A DNA stretch of 41,704 nucleotides from CAWHPS01 sp963831235 (GCA_963831235.1 CAWHPS010000025.1:1-41704), one strand, 5' to 3'; shown: positions 32,591 to 41,704, counted from the first letter of the stretch. Numbers and translations: made by a program. The notes: generated from the letters alone by a model not told the origin.

Positions 32591-34252
32591 ATGTTGAACA
32601 ACATGAAGGTCAAAAAGAAACTGGGATTAAGCTTCGGGTTTGTACTTTTTCTATTGGTGCTTATGATGAGCATCTCGTTATGGGCCATCCATTCAATCCG
32701 GAAATCCATGGATGATGTAATACTTCAAAACCACAAGTTGATACTTGTAAAAGAAATGAAGACGGATGTTGACGGGGTTGTTTTCAATATAGCCAATATT
32801 GTTTTAACCGACGATAAGGACGATATCAGTGATCATCTGAAGAATATTGCGGAATTCAGGTCTGATTACAAGAAAATCCTTGAAGAATTACGAGCCACTG
32901 TTCAAACCGAAAAGGGGAGGGTCCTATTGGACAGTGTAGTTCAATCTATAACTAACCTGAAGCAGCCCAATGATAAAGTCATGGAATTTGCAGCAGCGGG
33001 AAAACATAAGGAGGCTGCTGAAGAATATACTAAAAAATCCTATGGGAAAATCCTGGAAATGAATCAGGCAATTCAAAAGTTTATGGATTGGAGGTATCAG
33101 CGTCTTAAGGAAATTGACGAAAGCACAGCTTCACGTGTTTCAACCATGCGTTTTATTCTCTTGCTCATTTCCATTCTTGCGATTATTCTTACAATAATTT
33201 TAATTGTCACAATAACACGTGGCATATCGAATCCTCTTTACACCATGCTTAATGCCATTAATAAGACAGGGGAAGGAGACCTGACCCAGAAAAGCATGCT
33301 TCAAACAACGGATGAATTCGGAGAAATGGGAAAATCACTGGACAAAACAATCGAATCGCTCCGTGGAATGATGGGCCAGATATCCACAAGTTCAGCGACA
33401 TTGTCTTCCGCATCTGAAGAACTTTCTGCCTCATCAACCCAGATTGCCGGCAATGCGGAAGAAATGACTACCCAAAGCAGCACTGTTGCAGCTGCCACGG
33501 AACAGGCCACTACCAATGTAAGGAATATTTCTGTTGCAGCAGAACAGATGTCAGGCTCGGTCAATACAGTTGCAACCTCTATCGAGGAACTGAGCGCTTC
33601 ATTGAACGAGGTGGCCAAGAATTGTCAGAAGGAATCACAGATCGCCTCAGGCGCAAATACTCAGGCTAAATCAACGCAGGAACTCATGGAGCGGCTGGGC
33701 CAGGCCGCAAAGGAAATCGGAAAAGTAGTGGATGTAATCAACGATATCGCAGACCAGACAAATCTTTTGGCGCTCAACGCTACCATTGAGGCTGCAAGCG
33801 CCGGAGATGCGGGAAAGGGCTTTGCCGTTGTGGCAAATGAGGTCAAGGAACTGGCCAAACAAACATCCCAGGCAACTGAGGAAATCGGGCGCCAGGTTGA
33901 AACAATGCAAACCAATACATCTGATGCCGTAAAGGCAATCGAAACTATTACAAAGGTAATAGAGGAGATAAACCTAATCTCCCAAACAATCGTAAGCGCG
34001 GTTGAAGAACAGACAGCAACGGTAAATGAAGTGGCACGCAGCATGAGCGGCGCGACCGGCGCGGCATCAGAGATTGCTAAAAACGTGGGTGAAAGCGCAA
34101 AAGGACTGGCCGAAGTATCCAAGAACATTGAAAACGTAAGCAAGGCCTCCAAAGACACGGCTTCCGGTGTAAGCCAAATAAAATCGAGCGCGAATGAACT
34201 TGCAAAGCTTGCATCAGGGTTGCAGCAGATTGTAAAACATTTTAAGGTCTGA
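32591..34252 (+). CDS. mcp: Methyl-accepting chemotaxis protein
   Basis: This 553-residue receptor has TM1 (about 13-34), a four-helix-bundle periplasmic sensor of about 150 residues, TM2 (about 185-207, RFILLLISILAIILTIILIV), one HAMP domain and a signalling hairpin. Its tip reads IADQTNLLALNATIEAASAGDAGKGFAVVANEVKELAKQT. The tail ends QQIVKHFKV, without a CheR docking pentapeptide. It has one HAMP domain, unlike the poly-HAMP receptor of cluster 1. The ligand cannot be read from the sequence. Confidence 0.94.
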   Translation: MLNNMKVKKKLGLSFGFVLFLLVLMMSISLWAIHSIRKSMDDVILQNHKLILVKEMKTDVDGVVFNIANIVLTDDKDDISDHLKNIAEFRSDYKKILEELRATVQTEKGRVLLDSVVQSITNLKQPNDKVMEFAAAGKHKEAAEEYTKKSYGKILEMNQAIQKFMDWRYQRLKEIDESTASRVSTMRFILLLISILAIILTIILIVTITRGISNPLYTMLNAINKTGEGDLTQKSMLQTTDEFGEMGKSLDKTIESLRGMMGQISTSSATLSSASEELSASSTQIAGNAEEMTTQSSTVAAATEQATTNVRNISVAAEQMSGSVNTVATSIEELSASLNEVAKNCQKESQIASGANTQAKSTQELMERLGQAAKEIGKVVDVINDIADQTNLLALNATIEAASAGDAGKGFAVVANEVKELAKQTSQATEEIGRQVETMQTNTSDAVKAIETITKVIEEINLISQTIVSAVEEQTATVNEVARSMSGATGAASEIAKNVGESAKGLAEVSKNIENVSKASKDTASGVSQIKSSANELAKLASGLQQIVKHFKV

Positions 34253-34272
34253 TTTTTAATGGGCTTTAAAGG

Positions 34273-35373
34273 ATGAAAATAAAAGTCCTGATCGTTGATG
34301 ATACTGTTATATTCAGGAAGATATTGTCTGATGCTGCCGGCGGCCTTCCTAACGTTGAGGTCGTGGGCACCGCTCCCAGTGGCGCAATCGCCTTGAAAAA
34401 ACTTGCCCAATCCCCTGCGGATTTGGTATTGCTGGATGTCCACATGGAAGGCATGGATGGCATTCAGACCCTCACCCAAATACGCCTCAATTTTCCGCAG
34501 ACTATGGTTGTGATGGTAAGCGGTATCAGTACCCGCAGCACGGAAAGCACCATACGCGCGCTTGAACTTGGGGCCCTTGATTTTATACGCAAGCCGGATT
34601 CCTCTGACCTTGAAAAAAACCTGGCAACATTGCAGAGTGATCTTGCAATGGTGCTTCGCCATGTTGAAACGCGCCTTTTAACAAGGGGGTGCGGTCCAAG
34701 GCCAATTGAAAAAACAACAACGCAGCAATCGCCGAAGCCATTGCCCAAAGAAAAGCCGCTTTCAGGTCTCCTTCCTGAAACAGTGGCGGTTATTGCAATC
34801 GGCGTTTCAACAGGCGGTCCCGAAGCTCTTTCAAAACTAATCCCGAATCTTCCTCTTACCCTTGGCGTTCCAATTCTTTTGGTACAGCACATGCCGCCGC
34901 ATTTTACAAAATCCCTGGCTGATAGTCTCTCTTCCAAATCCGCTATGAAGGTCAGGGAAGCCGAGGCAGGGGATATTGTTAGTCCAGATACGGTTTATAT
35001 TGCACCAGGCGGGCAGCATATGGTTGTTGAAAAAAAAGAGGGGAAATATGTGATCGGGCTTAATTCAGACCCGCCAGAAAACAGCTGTCGCCCTTCAGTT
35101 GATGTATTGTTCAGATCCGTGGCCGAGGTCTATGGAGAAAAAGGCGTTCTTTGCGCAATACTGACAGGGATGGGCAGTGACGGATTACTCGGGGTCAGGG
35201 CGCTTAAAAGCAGGAAATGCTATTGTCTGTCGCAAACCGAAGCCACTTGCGTTGTTTACGGAATGCCAAGGGCAATTGACGAAGCACATTTCTCAAATGA
35301 ATCCGTTGACATCGACAAAATGGCTGAGCGTATAACTGAAATCACGACAATGCGGCGCTTCAAAGGTATATAA
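34273..35373 (+). CDS. cheB: CheB protein-glutamate methylesterase
   Basis: This 366-residue enzyme has a receiver (VLIVDDTVIFRKIL, Asp in LVLLDVHMEGMDG, Lys-Pro in FIRKPDSS) and a methylesterase domain. The domain has the catalytic Ser in IGVSTGGPEAL, His in VQHMPPHFT and Asp in LTGMGSDGLLG. It is intact, unlike the cluster 1 copy, so it could serve both receptor systems. It begins 20 nt after the MCP and ends 4 nt before cheR. Confidence 0.95.
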   Translation: MKIKVLIVDDTVIFRKILSDAAGGLPNVEVVGTAPSGAIALKKLAQSPADLVLLDVHMEGMDGIQTLTQIRLNFPQTMVVMVSGISTRSTESTIRALELGALDFIRKPDSSDLEKNLATLQSDLAMVLRHVETRLLTRGCGPRPIEKTTTQQSPKPLPKEKPLSGLLPETVAVIAIGVSTGGPEALSKLIPNLPLTLGVPILLVQHMPPHFTKSLADSLSSKSAMKVREAEAGDIVSPDTVYIAPGGQHMVVEKKEGKYVIGLNSDPPENSCRPSVDVLFRSVAEVYGEKGVLCAILTGMGSDGLLGVRALKSRKCYCLSQTEATCVVYGMPRAIDEAHFSNESVDIDKMAERITEITTMRRFKGI

Positions 35374-35377
35374 AAAA

Positions 35378-36226
35378 ATGCCGATTACCAATAATGAATT
35401 CAATCTTCTCCGGAAATACATTGAACAGCATTGCGGTATTTCCGTTGGTGATGAAAAGGTTTATCTTGTGGAAAGCCGGTTATCGGGCCTGATGGTTCAG
35501 AACGGTTGCGCTACTTTCGAAGAATTCTACCGGAAGACCCTTGCTGATCCAACGTTGGGTCTGCGGGATAAAATCGTCGATGCCATGACAACCAACGAGA
35601 CACTTTGGTTCCGCGATACCAGCCCCTACCGTATATTTGAAGAGGTGGTGCTCAGGCAGATGTCTAATGAAATACAACAGGGAAAACGTAAAAAGATCCG
35701 TATTTGGTGCGCGGCCTGTTCAACAGGCCAGGAGCCCTATTCCCTTGCCATGACGATTCACGAATTTGCTCGCAAATATTCGGTACTGCCAATGGAATAC
35801 GTGGAAATAATTTCAACTGATATCTCCCCTTCGGCCCTGTTTCTGGCAATAGCGGGCAGATACGACAAACTTTCCATGTCCCGCGGCATGACTCCGGACA
35901 TTCAGAACCGTTATTTTGATCAGGCCGGCTCAATCTGGGTCTTGAAGGATAAAATTAAAAAGATGGTAACCTTTAAAAAATTCAACCTTCAGGAAAATTT
36001 TATAAACCTCGGCCGTTTTGATATTATTTTCTGTCGGAATGTAGCCATATATTTTTCCGATAATTTCAAGCGAGATCTTTTCAAGCGTATGGCCCAGCTT
36101 CTGAGGCCCGAGGGTTTTCTCTTCCTCGGAGCATCGGAATCCATTTCAGGTTACAGTACGGAATATCAAATATTGACTCATGAAAAGGGCATGTATTATC
36201 GTGTAAAGCAGGAGGTTTCCCCATGA
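35378..36226 (+). CDS. cheR: CheR chemotaxis protein methyltransferase
   Basis: This 282-residue enzyme has the N-terminal helical domain (LRKYIEQHCGISVGDEKVYLVESRL), SAM-binding residues in KIRIWCAACSTGQEPYSLAM, the STDISPSALFLA segment and the signature FDIIFCRNVAIYFSD. The C-terminus has FLFLGASESISGYS. The ATG lies 4 nt after cheB and the stop overlaps the cheY start (ATGA), so the three genes are translationally coupled. Confidence 0.95.
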   Translation: MPITNNEFNLLRKYIEQHCGISVGDEKVYLVESRLSGLMVQNGCATFEEFYRKTLADPTLGLRDKIVDAMTTNETLWFRDTSPYRIFEEVVLRQMSNEIQQGKRKKIRIWCAACSTGQEPYSLAMTIHEFARKYSVLPMEYVEIISTDISPSALFLAIAGRYDKLSMSRGMTPDIQNRYFDQAGSIWVLKDKIKKMVTFKKFNLQENFINLGRFDIIFCRNVAIYFSDNFKRDLFKRMAQLLRPEGFLFLGASESISGYSTEYQILTHEKGMYYRVKQEVSP

Positions 36227-36597
36227 AAATATTATCAGCGGACGATTCCAATATGATAAGAAGGGTAATCCGCGGCGCAGTTGAAATGATAGGTCATGAA
36301 CTTGTCGAAGCGCGTGATGGTGTGGAGGCTCTAGAAGTAATGGCCGCCCAGGGTACTGAAATCGGTCTTGTCTTACTTGACTGGAACATGCCTAGGCTTG
36401 ACGGGTTGTCGGTGCTTAAGAAACTCAAAGAAGATGCCAGGTTCAGAGATATTCCGGTTATGATGGTTACAACTGAAGTGGAGCGCGGTAAAGTGGTCGA
36501 AGCCATTAAAGCCGGCGCAAAAAACTATGTGATGAAACCATTTTCACAGGCGGATCTGGTTTCAAAGATAATGGAAACACTGGGCCAGGGATTTTAA
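36223..36597 (+). CDS. cheY: CheY-type response regulator
   Basis: The 124-residue receiver has the acidic pair in ILSADDSNMIRR, an acceptor Asp in LVLLDWNMPRLDG, Thr in MMVTTEVERG and Lys-Pro in YVMKPFSQ. This Trp-Asn-Met-Pro loop is typical of chemotaxis CheY proteins. It is the likely diffusible output of cluster 2. The ATG overlaps the cheR stop; the HDOD gene starts directly after its own stop codon. Confidence 0.94.
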   Translation: MKILSADDSNMIRRVIRGAVEMIGHELVEARDGVEALEVMAAQGTEIGLVLLDWNMPRLDGLSVLKKLKEDARFRDIPVMMVTTEVERGKVVEAIKAGAKNYVMKPFSQADLVSKIMETLGQGF

Positions 36598-37464
36598 ATG
36601 AGCGCAATTCGGGATAAAATAATCGCACAGATTGCACTGATCGAAGATCTGCCTGTGCAGGGACAGCAATTCCTTGAGACCCAAAGTCTTATCAAAAACA
36701 AAATGCAGGATGCCTCCACGGTCGCGAGGATTATCGAGAAGGATGTCTGGCTTATGGCCAAACTGCTTAAGACCGCCAATTCAATTTATTATTCGGGACG
36801 TTACGGTGAAATACGGGATTTGCAGCAGGCCATTTCAAGGCTCGGGATGGATGAAGTGTGCCGGATTAGCCTTGCATTCAAGGCAATGGGGATATTCACA
36901 AAATCATCCAGCCTCATCAGTATGCGTGAATTCTGGAACCACTCCATTGGCGTGGCCCTGGTTACAAGGAACATTGCAGAAGTGGCAAAAAGTGCTCATT
37001 TTGATCCGGGTGAGGCGTATATTGCCGGATTGCTTCACGACATCGGGATTCTTATCCTCGACATATATTTTAATTCGGTTTACATGCGGGTCAGGGCATC
37101 TGCTGAAGAAAATTCCGAGGGCATTTATGAAACGGAAAAGAAACTTCTTGAAATCGACCATGGTGAAATCGGGGGGTTGATTCTGGAACGGTGGAATTTC
37201 CCAACAGGTATAGTGAACGCAGTAACATGGCACAATGCTCCGGACCATGCAAAACCTGAGCATCTGGCATTGACTCAACTTATCCACCTTTCCGACTTCG
37301 CCTGCTCCGCACTCGGGGCGTCCGAGCCCGGGGACGCTCTTCCAAGGGGCTTCAGTCTTGGTGCCTGGTATGATCTGAAACTGGATACGGATCAATTAAG
37401 AAAAATCATCGAGGACACAGAAGAGGAGATAGAGAAGACAAAAATCCTGTTCAACATGCAATAG
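36598..37464 (+). CDS. HDOD domain protein
   Basis: The 288-residue protein matches the HDOD fold: VARIIEKDVWLMAKLLKTANSIYY, IRDLQQAISRLGMDEV, the dyad in GLLHDIGILILD, and the WNFPTGIVNAVTWHNAP helix pair. It begins immediately at the cheY stop (TAAATG). The counterpart in cluster 1 has the same neighbours, a CheY and a CheX-type protein. This suggests the three act together, possibly as a side output of the pathway, which is inferred. Confidence 0.88.
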   Translation: MSAIRDKIIAQIALIEDLPVQGQQFLETQSLIKNKMQDASTVARIIEKDVWLMAKLLKTANSIYYSGRYGEIRDLQQAISRLGMDEVCRISLAFKAMGIFTKSSSLISMREFWNHSIGVALVTRNIAEVAKSAHFDPGEAYIAGLLHDIGILILDIYFNSVYMRVRASAEENSEGIYETEKKLLEIDHGEIGGLILERWNFPTGIVNAVTWHNAPDHAKPEHLALTQLIHLSDFACSALGASEPGDALPRGFSLGAWYDLKLDTDQLRKIIEDTEEEIEKTKILFNMQ

Positions 37465-37498
37465 CGGATGTAAAAAATAATCGTATGAAAGCTTGCTC

Positions 37499-38512
37499 AT
37501 GAGAATAGCTCTTGTCAATGCCACAAGTCTGGTGGAAAAAATCATCCGGAATATTCTGCAGGAAGATCACTCTTTTCTCGCCATGCAGGCTAAAGACATT
37601 GAATCTTCCCTGATGAAGCAGGTGGAAGGGTCGGGGCCCATAACAAAAGCCGAAAACAAGGCAGAGTCTATTGTCCGTGGAAAGCTGGAGAATGCAAAAA
37701 AGGAGATAGAGGCGCTACTCGATGGAAATTCCGGATCAGCCCCACCCACTCCCCAATACACGGTTTATTCGAAGACAATCCTACCTGTTTTTGAGGCGGA
37801 TTTTATTTTTTATCACATTAACGGGAATGAGGAACAGGCGCAGGAACATTTGCGACAGCTCCGCAGATCCTGCGGGTTCAGGGATGTACCCATCCTTATC
37901 TTAACCGACCTCATGAATATCGATACGGCGCATAAGCTTGTCGGTTCGGGGGCCACTGATGCCTTACAATTGCCGGTAATGCCCGAAACATTAAAGGGGC
38001 GCATTGACAAACTCATGAGACCTGTTGGCATGAAGATGCCGATTTTAACAAAGCTTATTAACCCATTCATAAGCGCAACACTTGATCTTATGAGCACCAT
38101 GGCAAATCTTCAGGTTACGCGCAAGGAGCTTTTTCTTAAAAAGAACTACCGTCTGTTTGGGGATATTTCCGGGATCATGAATTTTTCAGGGAAAATAAAC
38201 GGGGCCGTTGTAGTCTCTTTTAACGAGGATTTGGCATGTGAAATCGTGGGCCGTATTTTAGGCACGGCACCAGAAACCATTACAAGCGAGGAATTAAAAG
38301 ACGGAGTGGGCGAGATTATTAACATTATTTCCGGGAATGCCAAGGCATTGCTTTCAGGCACGGAATTCGGCCACGAGATTACACTGCCCGCGGTTGTGAC
38401 CGGAATGGGGCACGAGATCCGGCATCCGCAAAATGCACCTTGTATTGTAGTCATTTTCGAGGCATCAGGAAGGCCGTTTGCCATACAGGTCAGCATGATG
38501 GTGAACCAGTAA
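37499..38512 (+). CDS. Degenerate receiver fused to CheX-type phosphatase domain
   Basis: The 337-residue protein starts with a receiver-like domain (MRIALVNATSLVEKIIRNIL) split by a charged, Lys/Glu/Ala-rich insert (about 35-80). It continues with ADFIFYHINGN, where His stands in the place of the acceptor Asp, and VPILILTDL. The C-terminal half is CheC/CheX-like, with INGAVVVSFNEDLACEIVGRIL and the phosphatase motif ExxN in GVGEIINIISGNAK. It probably removes phosphate from a CheY; the dead receiver may be a docking or sensing module. The ATG at 37499 lacks a strong ribosome site; the in-frame TTG at 37493 is the alternative. Confidence 0.82.
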   Translation: MRIALVNATSLVEKIIRNILQEDHSFLAMQAKDIESSLMKQVEGSGPITKAENKAESIVRGKLENAKKEIEALLDGNSGSAPPTPQYTVYSKTILPVFEADFIFYHINGNEEQAQEHLRQLRRSCGFRDVPILILTDLMNIDTAHKLVGSGATDALQLPVMPETLKGRIDKLMRPVGMKMPILTKLINPFISATLDLMSTMANLQVTRKELFLKKNYRLFGDISGIMNFSGKINGAVVVSFNEDLACEIVGRILGTAPETITSEELKDGVGEIINIISGNAKALLSGTEFGHEITLPAVVTGMGHEIRHPQNAPCIVVIFEASGRPFAIQVSMMVNQ

Positions 38513-38529
38513 TTTGCCAGGAGGTTTTT

Positions 38530-38970
38530 ATGTCCCAGGATATAATGGAAATATTAAAGGATGCGGCTTTGCGGACTTTCCAAACAATGCTAATGGTTGA
38601 ACTTGTTCCCTCGGATATTGATATGAATGAACCTGAATGGAATGTGTTGGGGTTGATTGGATATTCCGGGGACATGAATGGAAACATCGCCCTTTGCATG
38701 ACAGAATCTGGGGCAACAGAGGCTGTTTTGCGTTTTTCCGGTCAGCCCTCGGAAGGCACTGATGATATTACGGATTGTGTGGGCGAATTGGTGAACATGA
38801 TAGGCGGCAATGCCAAGAGCACTTTTTCGGACAAACAGGTTTCTTTATCTTTACCCGAAGTTATACGGGGAAAATGTATTTCTCTTGACTTCAAGCGTTT
38901 CAGGGAAAAAAAGTGCATAACATTTTCCTCTGAAATAGGCCCTGTAAAGATTATTTTTGCAGGAAAATGA
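38530..38970 (+). CDS. CheX-type CheY phosphatase
   Basis: This 146-residue single-domain protein has GDMNGNIALCMTESGATEAVLRF and the phosphatase motif ExxN in DCVGELVNMIGGNAKSTF, both hallmarks of CheX. It is the intact counterpart of the frameshifted gene at 17334. The ATG at 38530 follows CAGGAGG, so the upstream TTG extension is rejected. It closes cluster 2, giving that cluster two phosphatase domains for its CheY. Confidence 0.88.
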   Translation: MSQDIMEILKDAALRTFQTMLMVELVPSDIDMNEPEWNVLGLIGYSGDMNGNIALCMTESGATEAVLRFSGQPSEGTDDITDCVGELVNMIGGNAKSTFSDKQVSLSLPEVIRGKCISLDFKRFREKKCITFSSEIGPVKIIFAGK

Positions 38971-39009
38971 CAAAAATTATATATCTCCTCCCAGAAAAAA
39001 GGAGTTATA

Positions 39010-39180
39010 ATGGTGGATACCCCCTCAACGCAAGAACCCTGGCTGAAATGGGTTTATCCTGTTTGCGCATTTGGTGATTTAAACAGGAAAGACAATTTCA
39101 CCACATCTTTTCATCGGATTATGGCCTGTTTTAACAGGCTATCGGCCCACCAGTTTTGCAATTTCATAAGCCATCACTGA
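39010..39180 (+). CDS. Possible small protein after cluster 2
   Basis: This 56-residue frame (MVDTPSTQEPWLKWVYPVC...NFISHH) lies behind an ideal ribosome site, AAAAAAGGAG, 7 nt before the ATG. It has three Cys and several aromatic and His residues, and I do not recognise a family. Within it CCTGTTTTAACAGG forms a short palindrome. It could be a real small protein or a chance frame. The remainder of 38971-39199 shows nothing clear. Confidence 0.3.
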   Translation: MVDTPSTQEPWLKWVYPVCAFGDLNRKDNFTTSFHRIMACFNRLSAHQFCNFISHH

Positions 39181-39199
39181 TCAATATGGCTGAACATTT

Positions 39200-41078
39200 T
39201 CATCTTAATAGTAAAACAGGTTTGGTTTTTATAATATCACCAACCTGAATCCTGCAAATATAAAGACCCTGACCCATCTTTTTTCCCTTCTGATCCATTC
39301 CATTCAAAACCCTGCTCGCTGGGTGAGTATTTTGTATGAGCCAATATTTTTATGCAAACGCCTTTTACATCATGGATTGTCAGCTTAACGGATAATTCAT
39401 CCGAAACATGCAAAACAATCTTTGTAAATTGACTAAAGGGATTTGGAGAAACTGCTATTTCATAGGAGTTTTGATTTAGTTTGCTGCTGGTCTCTTTCGA
39501 AACCTCTGTATTAAGCAGCGAATCCGTCCGTCTGAGCAAATCCAATGTAAAAGAATAATTATGGATCCCATAACTGCCATCATTATTTACAAATAGATAG
39601 TTGTAAGCTGCTATGCGTTGGATTGAGGTATATGATGGTTTGATCTTAACTATGGGTGTATCGGTCATTGGAAATTTGCCTGCAATTGTGCTTAGTAATC
39701 TTTTGACAGTATTCTGGGAAAGGGATAAGGAATCTTCATCATAACCTGGATGACATTCAGTACAAGCATCAAGACTAGGTTTGAAAGTATGGCCGCCATC
39801 TCTATTTGTCATGTGGCATTGAACACAACTGTTTGTGATCAAGTTGAGATGCATGGATTCTTGGAAGCCTTTTCCAGATGCAAACACATTTGTTCCAGAT
39901 AGCATGTCCGCTTGTGGAAAATGAGGTCCTTCAAAGGGGAATGATTTGGTTGTATCAGCTTTGGCGGATGAGTGGTGGCAAGTCATGCAAAGTTTTCCTC
40001 TGCCACCGGAAACAATAATTGAATTATCCTTCAACTTGACGGCTGCAGGCTGCCTTATGTTGAGCGAATCTGTTTCAAGACCGACGTGATTCTTTGAATT
40101 ATGTGAATCATGACACACTTGGCAGCTGATTTGAGGCTCTCCCGTTCTTAGTTTATACTTTGTCTTGGAAGAGTCCAGTTTATAGATTGCCTGAAATGCG
40201 GAATGACATTCCGAGCATTGCTCCTGTTGTGAAGCGGAATCAATACCTTTTGAATGCGAAGAAATGGTGTAGTCTCTTGGAACGTAAGTTGCCCGATGGC
40301 TCGGGAAATAATGGCATTTAAGACACAAATCTGACCTTAAACTTATACTAATGTTATTAGTTGAGTCTCCCTTATGACGGCTGCCAGGGCCATGACAATT
40401 TTCACATTGTATATTTGTTAAAGCCGCCATGTCACCTGATAAAACATCATCGATACCCCCATTGTTTGCAAGTGGATTTACATCATATCCCACTGTGTGG
40501 CATCCCTTGCAATCGTAACCAGTGTTTTTAAGAAGTCGAGTATAGGAGTCGGAATGGTCCGTCGTGTGCCAGGTTGAATCAATCGATTTATGACATGATG
40601 CGCATTGCCCTTTGGATAAGTTCGGAACCATATTGTTGATTGAGCCCACACCTACATAGGTTGCTGTCTTTATGGTAATTGTTGTTTCCGCAATCCCTAT
40701 AGAAGTTGTCAGCGCCAACTTGATAACATAATCACCCAAAGAACCAGGCCTAAAACATGCAATATTAGAATTTGTGTTACCAATATGGTCAGATGCCCCA
40801 ACCGGTTGATTAATGATTGACCAATTGTAGTCTTGTATATTAAGACCGGGAACATCCGAAAAATAATCAGCCATAAGGCGAATTGAATCACCTTTACCAA
40901 TTACATTCAATGGGCTTGGCCCCTCTGGATAGTCCCCTACATCCATAGTTATAGGCCTAATTTGCGCCTTGACATAAGCTGATTCTGTTTCAAAATGGAT
41001 GATTAACATTAGACAAATCAGTTTCCATAAAAAGATGTGGTAGAAAAAGGCCAAGGAATTTATTTGTTTTTCTTTCAT
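39200..41078 (-). pseudogene. Nine-haem cytochrome-type surface protein with T9SS sorting domain, frameshift near the 3' end
   Basis: The protein has an N-terminal hydrophobic segment (FFYHIFLWKLICLMLIIHF), a PKD/Ig-like part (about 60-150) and nine CxxCH haem-binding motifs (CASCH, CKGCH, CENCH, CLKCH, CSECH, CQVCH, CMTCH, CVQCH, CTECH). A Ser-rich spacer and a C-terminal type A sorting domain (VSPNPFSQFTKIVLHV) follow. The uncorrected frame stops at 39237 after LYLQDSGW. Shifting the frame near 39295 gives KKMGQGLYICRIQVGD and a stop at 39200, the classical end of such domains. The start at 41078 (MKEKQINS) follows AAAGGG; the 20 codons upstream are unlikely. The role is probably electron transfer or redox chemistry at the cell surface. 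Confidence 0.82.
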
Positions 41079-41205
41079 GGCAAACCCTTTGATCGTTTTT
41101 GTTATTGGTGCTTTTTTATTATAATATACATAAAGCATCTTTTTAAGTCTTGGGTGATTTCACCCTTTATTGGACAATTTCATTTCTATAAGTAAGAAAA
41201 CCTTT

Positions 41206-41704
41206 ATGGTGCGACAAAACAAAAATGCAGTCAAGTCGCAATCCAAGCGGAAAAGAAACATTACCCATTCAATAATATCATCAGAATGGCCGGAATACGG
41301 CATTGTGCTTGACGAGATACACCATTCAAGAGATTTTGCAATGACTCCTATCTGCCGTGATTACCTGAAATTCTTTTTTATCATCCGAGGCCAAACAGAG
41401 CTTGTCTTCCCAAATCACCGTAAATTAAGATTGGCCATGAAAGAAAACGATTTTACTTTTGTGCCAAAGAATATACCCCATTTTCTACATGACCAAAAAG
41501 GAAAGAACCCTGTCTCGCTTTATCGTCTATCATTTAAGGATGACTGCTATCCCCCTGGTTCTGAGGAAAAAGGAGCCTTGGAAAAACTGAATAAATCTCT
41601 AAAAAGCATTGGGCTTAAATGCTCAGCATTGGATAATGAATTAATCCGTTTTCTTCTGGATGCCATTTATGCAGAACAGTATTTGAACTCATCAGGCACT
41701 CCCT
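41206..41704 (+). CDS. AraC-type regulator, N-terminal part (runs off window)
   Basis: From the ATG at 41206 the frame is open to the window end (166 codons). It has a basic start (MVRQNKNAVKSQSKRKRN), then YLKFFFIIRGQTELVFPNH, LAMKENDFTFVPKNIPHFLHD and VSLYRLSFKDDC. This is the cupin-like ligand-binding half of AraC-family regulators (pattern of RG...L......L..GD...IP...H). The DNA-binding domain would lie beyond 41704. It is divergent from the multihaem gene, with 127 nt between the two starts. The effector is unknown. Confidence 0.65.
   Translation, partial: MVRQNKNAVKSQSKRKRNITHSIISSEWPEYGIVLDEIHHSRDFAMTPICRDYLKFFFIIRGQTELVFPNHRKLRLAMKENDFTFVPKNIPHFLHDQKGKNPVSLYRLSFKDDCYPPGSEEKGALEKLNKSLKSIGLKCSALDNELIRFLLDAIYAEQYLNSSGTP

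Noticed and set aside
1..41704. tRNA or rRNA genes
   Set aside because: I saw no cloverleaf with a TTC-A arm and no conserved rRNA segments, though a tRNAscan or Rfam run would be needed to exclude them fully.

Overview
The window looks like chromosomal DNA from a Gram-negative bacterium, probably in or near the FCB group (Fibrobacterota/Chitinivibrionia-like). The reasons are a surface multihaem protein ending in a type IX-secretion-style sorting domain, a DUF2219/LpxR outer-membrane protein, an LbtU-like outer-membrane protein, and two chemotaxis clusters that use CheX phosphatases and HDOD proteins. This placement is an inference from gene content; no rRNA or tRNA was seen.

Layout. 1-1148: frameshifted hybrid histidine kinase cut by the window edge. 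1700-17845: chemotaxis cluster 1 (degenerate receiver, REC-STAS, CheA, an LbtU-like gene split by an ISAs1-type insertion sequence, CheW, poly-HAMP MCP, CheR, PAS-HisKA protein, receiver, frameshifted CheB, CheD, HDOD, CheY, frameshifted CheX). 18281-22153: J-domain protein, radical SAM/SPASM enzyme, a 53-residue Cys-containing peptide gene and a B12-type radical SAM enzyme, which together look like a RiPP (ribosomally made, modified peptide) locus. 22221-25002: small membrane protein, group II intron relics, and an ECF sigma operon. 25023-28054: HigBA-type toxin-antitoxin pair, rsgA, LpxR-like gene. 28389-38970: chemotaxis cluster 2 (receiver, CheA-REC, CheW, MCP, CheB, CheR, CheY, HDOD, REC-CheX, CheX), with every reading frame intact. 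39010-41704: short ORF, nine-haem T9SS protein with a late frameshift, and a partial AraC-type regulator.

Working together. Each chemotaxis cluster holds a complete excitation core (MCP-CheW-CheA-CheY), adaptation enzymes (CheR, CheB, plus CheD in cluster 1) and a CheX-type phosphatase. No flagellar or pilus genes are present, so what the clusters control is unknown. Cluster 1 is battered: IS insertion, several frameshifts and many intergenic repeat elements. Cluster 2 has none of these.

Most unusual structure. Cluster 1 carries four copies (A1-A4) of a 140-200 bp element made of four hairpins. The 6-nt loops are nearly invariant and complementary in a nested way (loop 1 with loop 4, loop 2 with loop 3), while the stems change with compensating substitutions. 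One copy (A3) has 12-bp terminal inverted repeats and 13-bp direct repeats and sits inside another repeat family, which is good evidence that it moved as a unit. Two other nested inverted-repeat families (B and C) share the general plan, and inverted copies of family B bracket cluster 1. The second notable item is the putative RiPP locus at 18281-22153.
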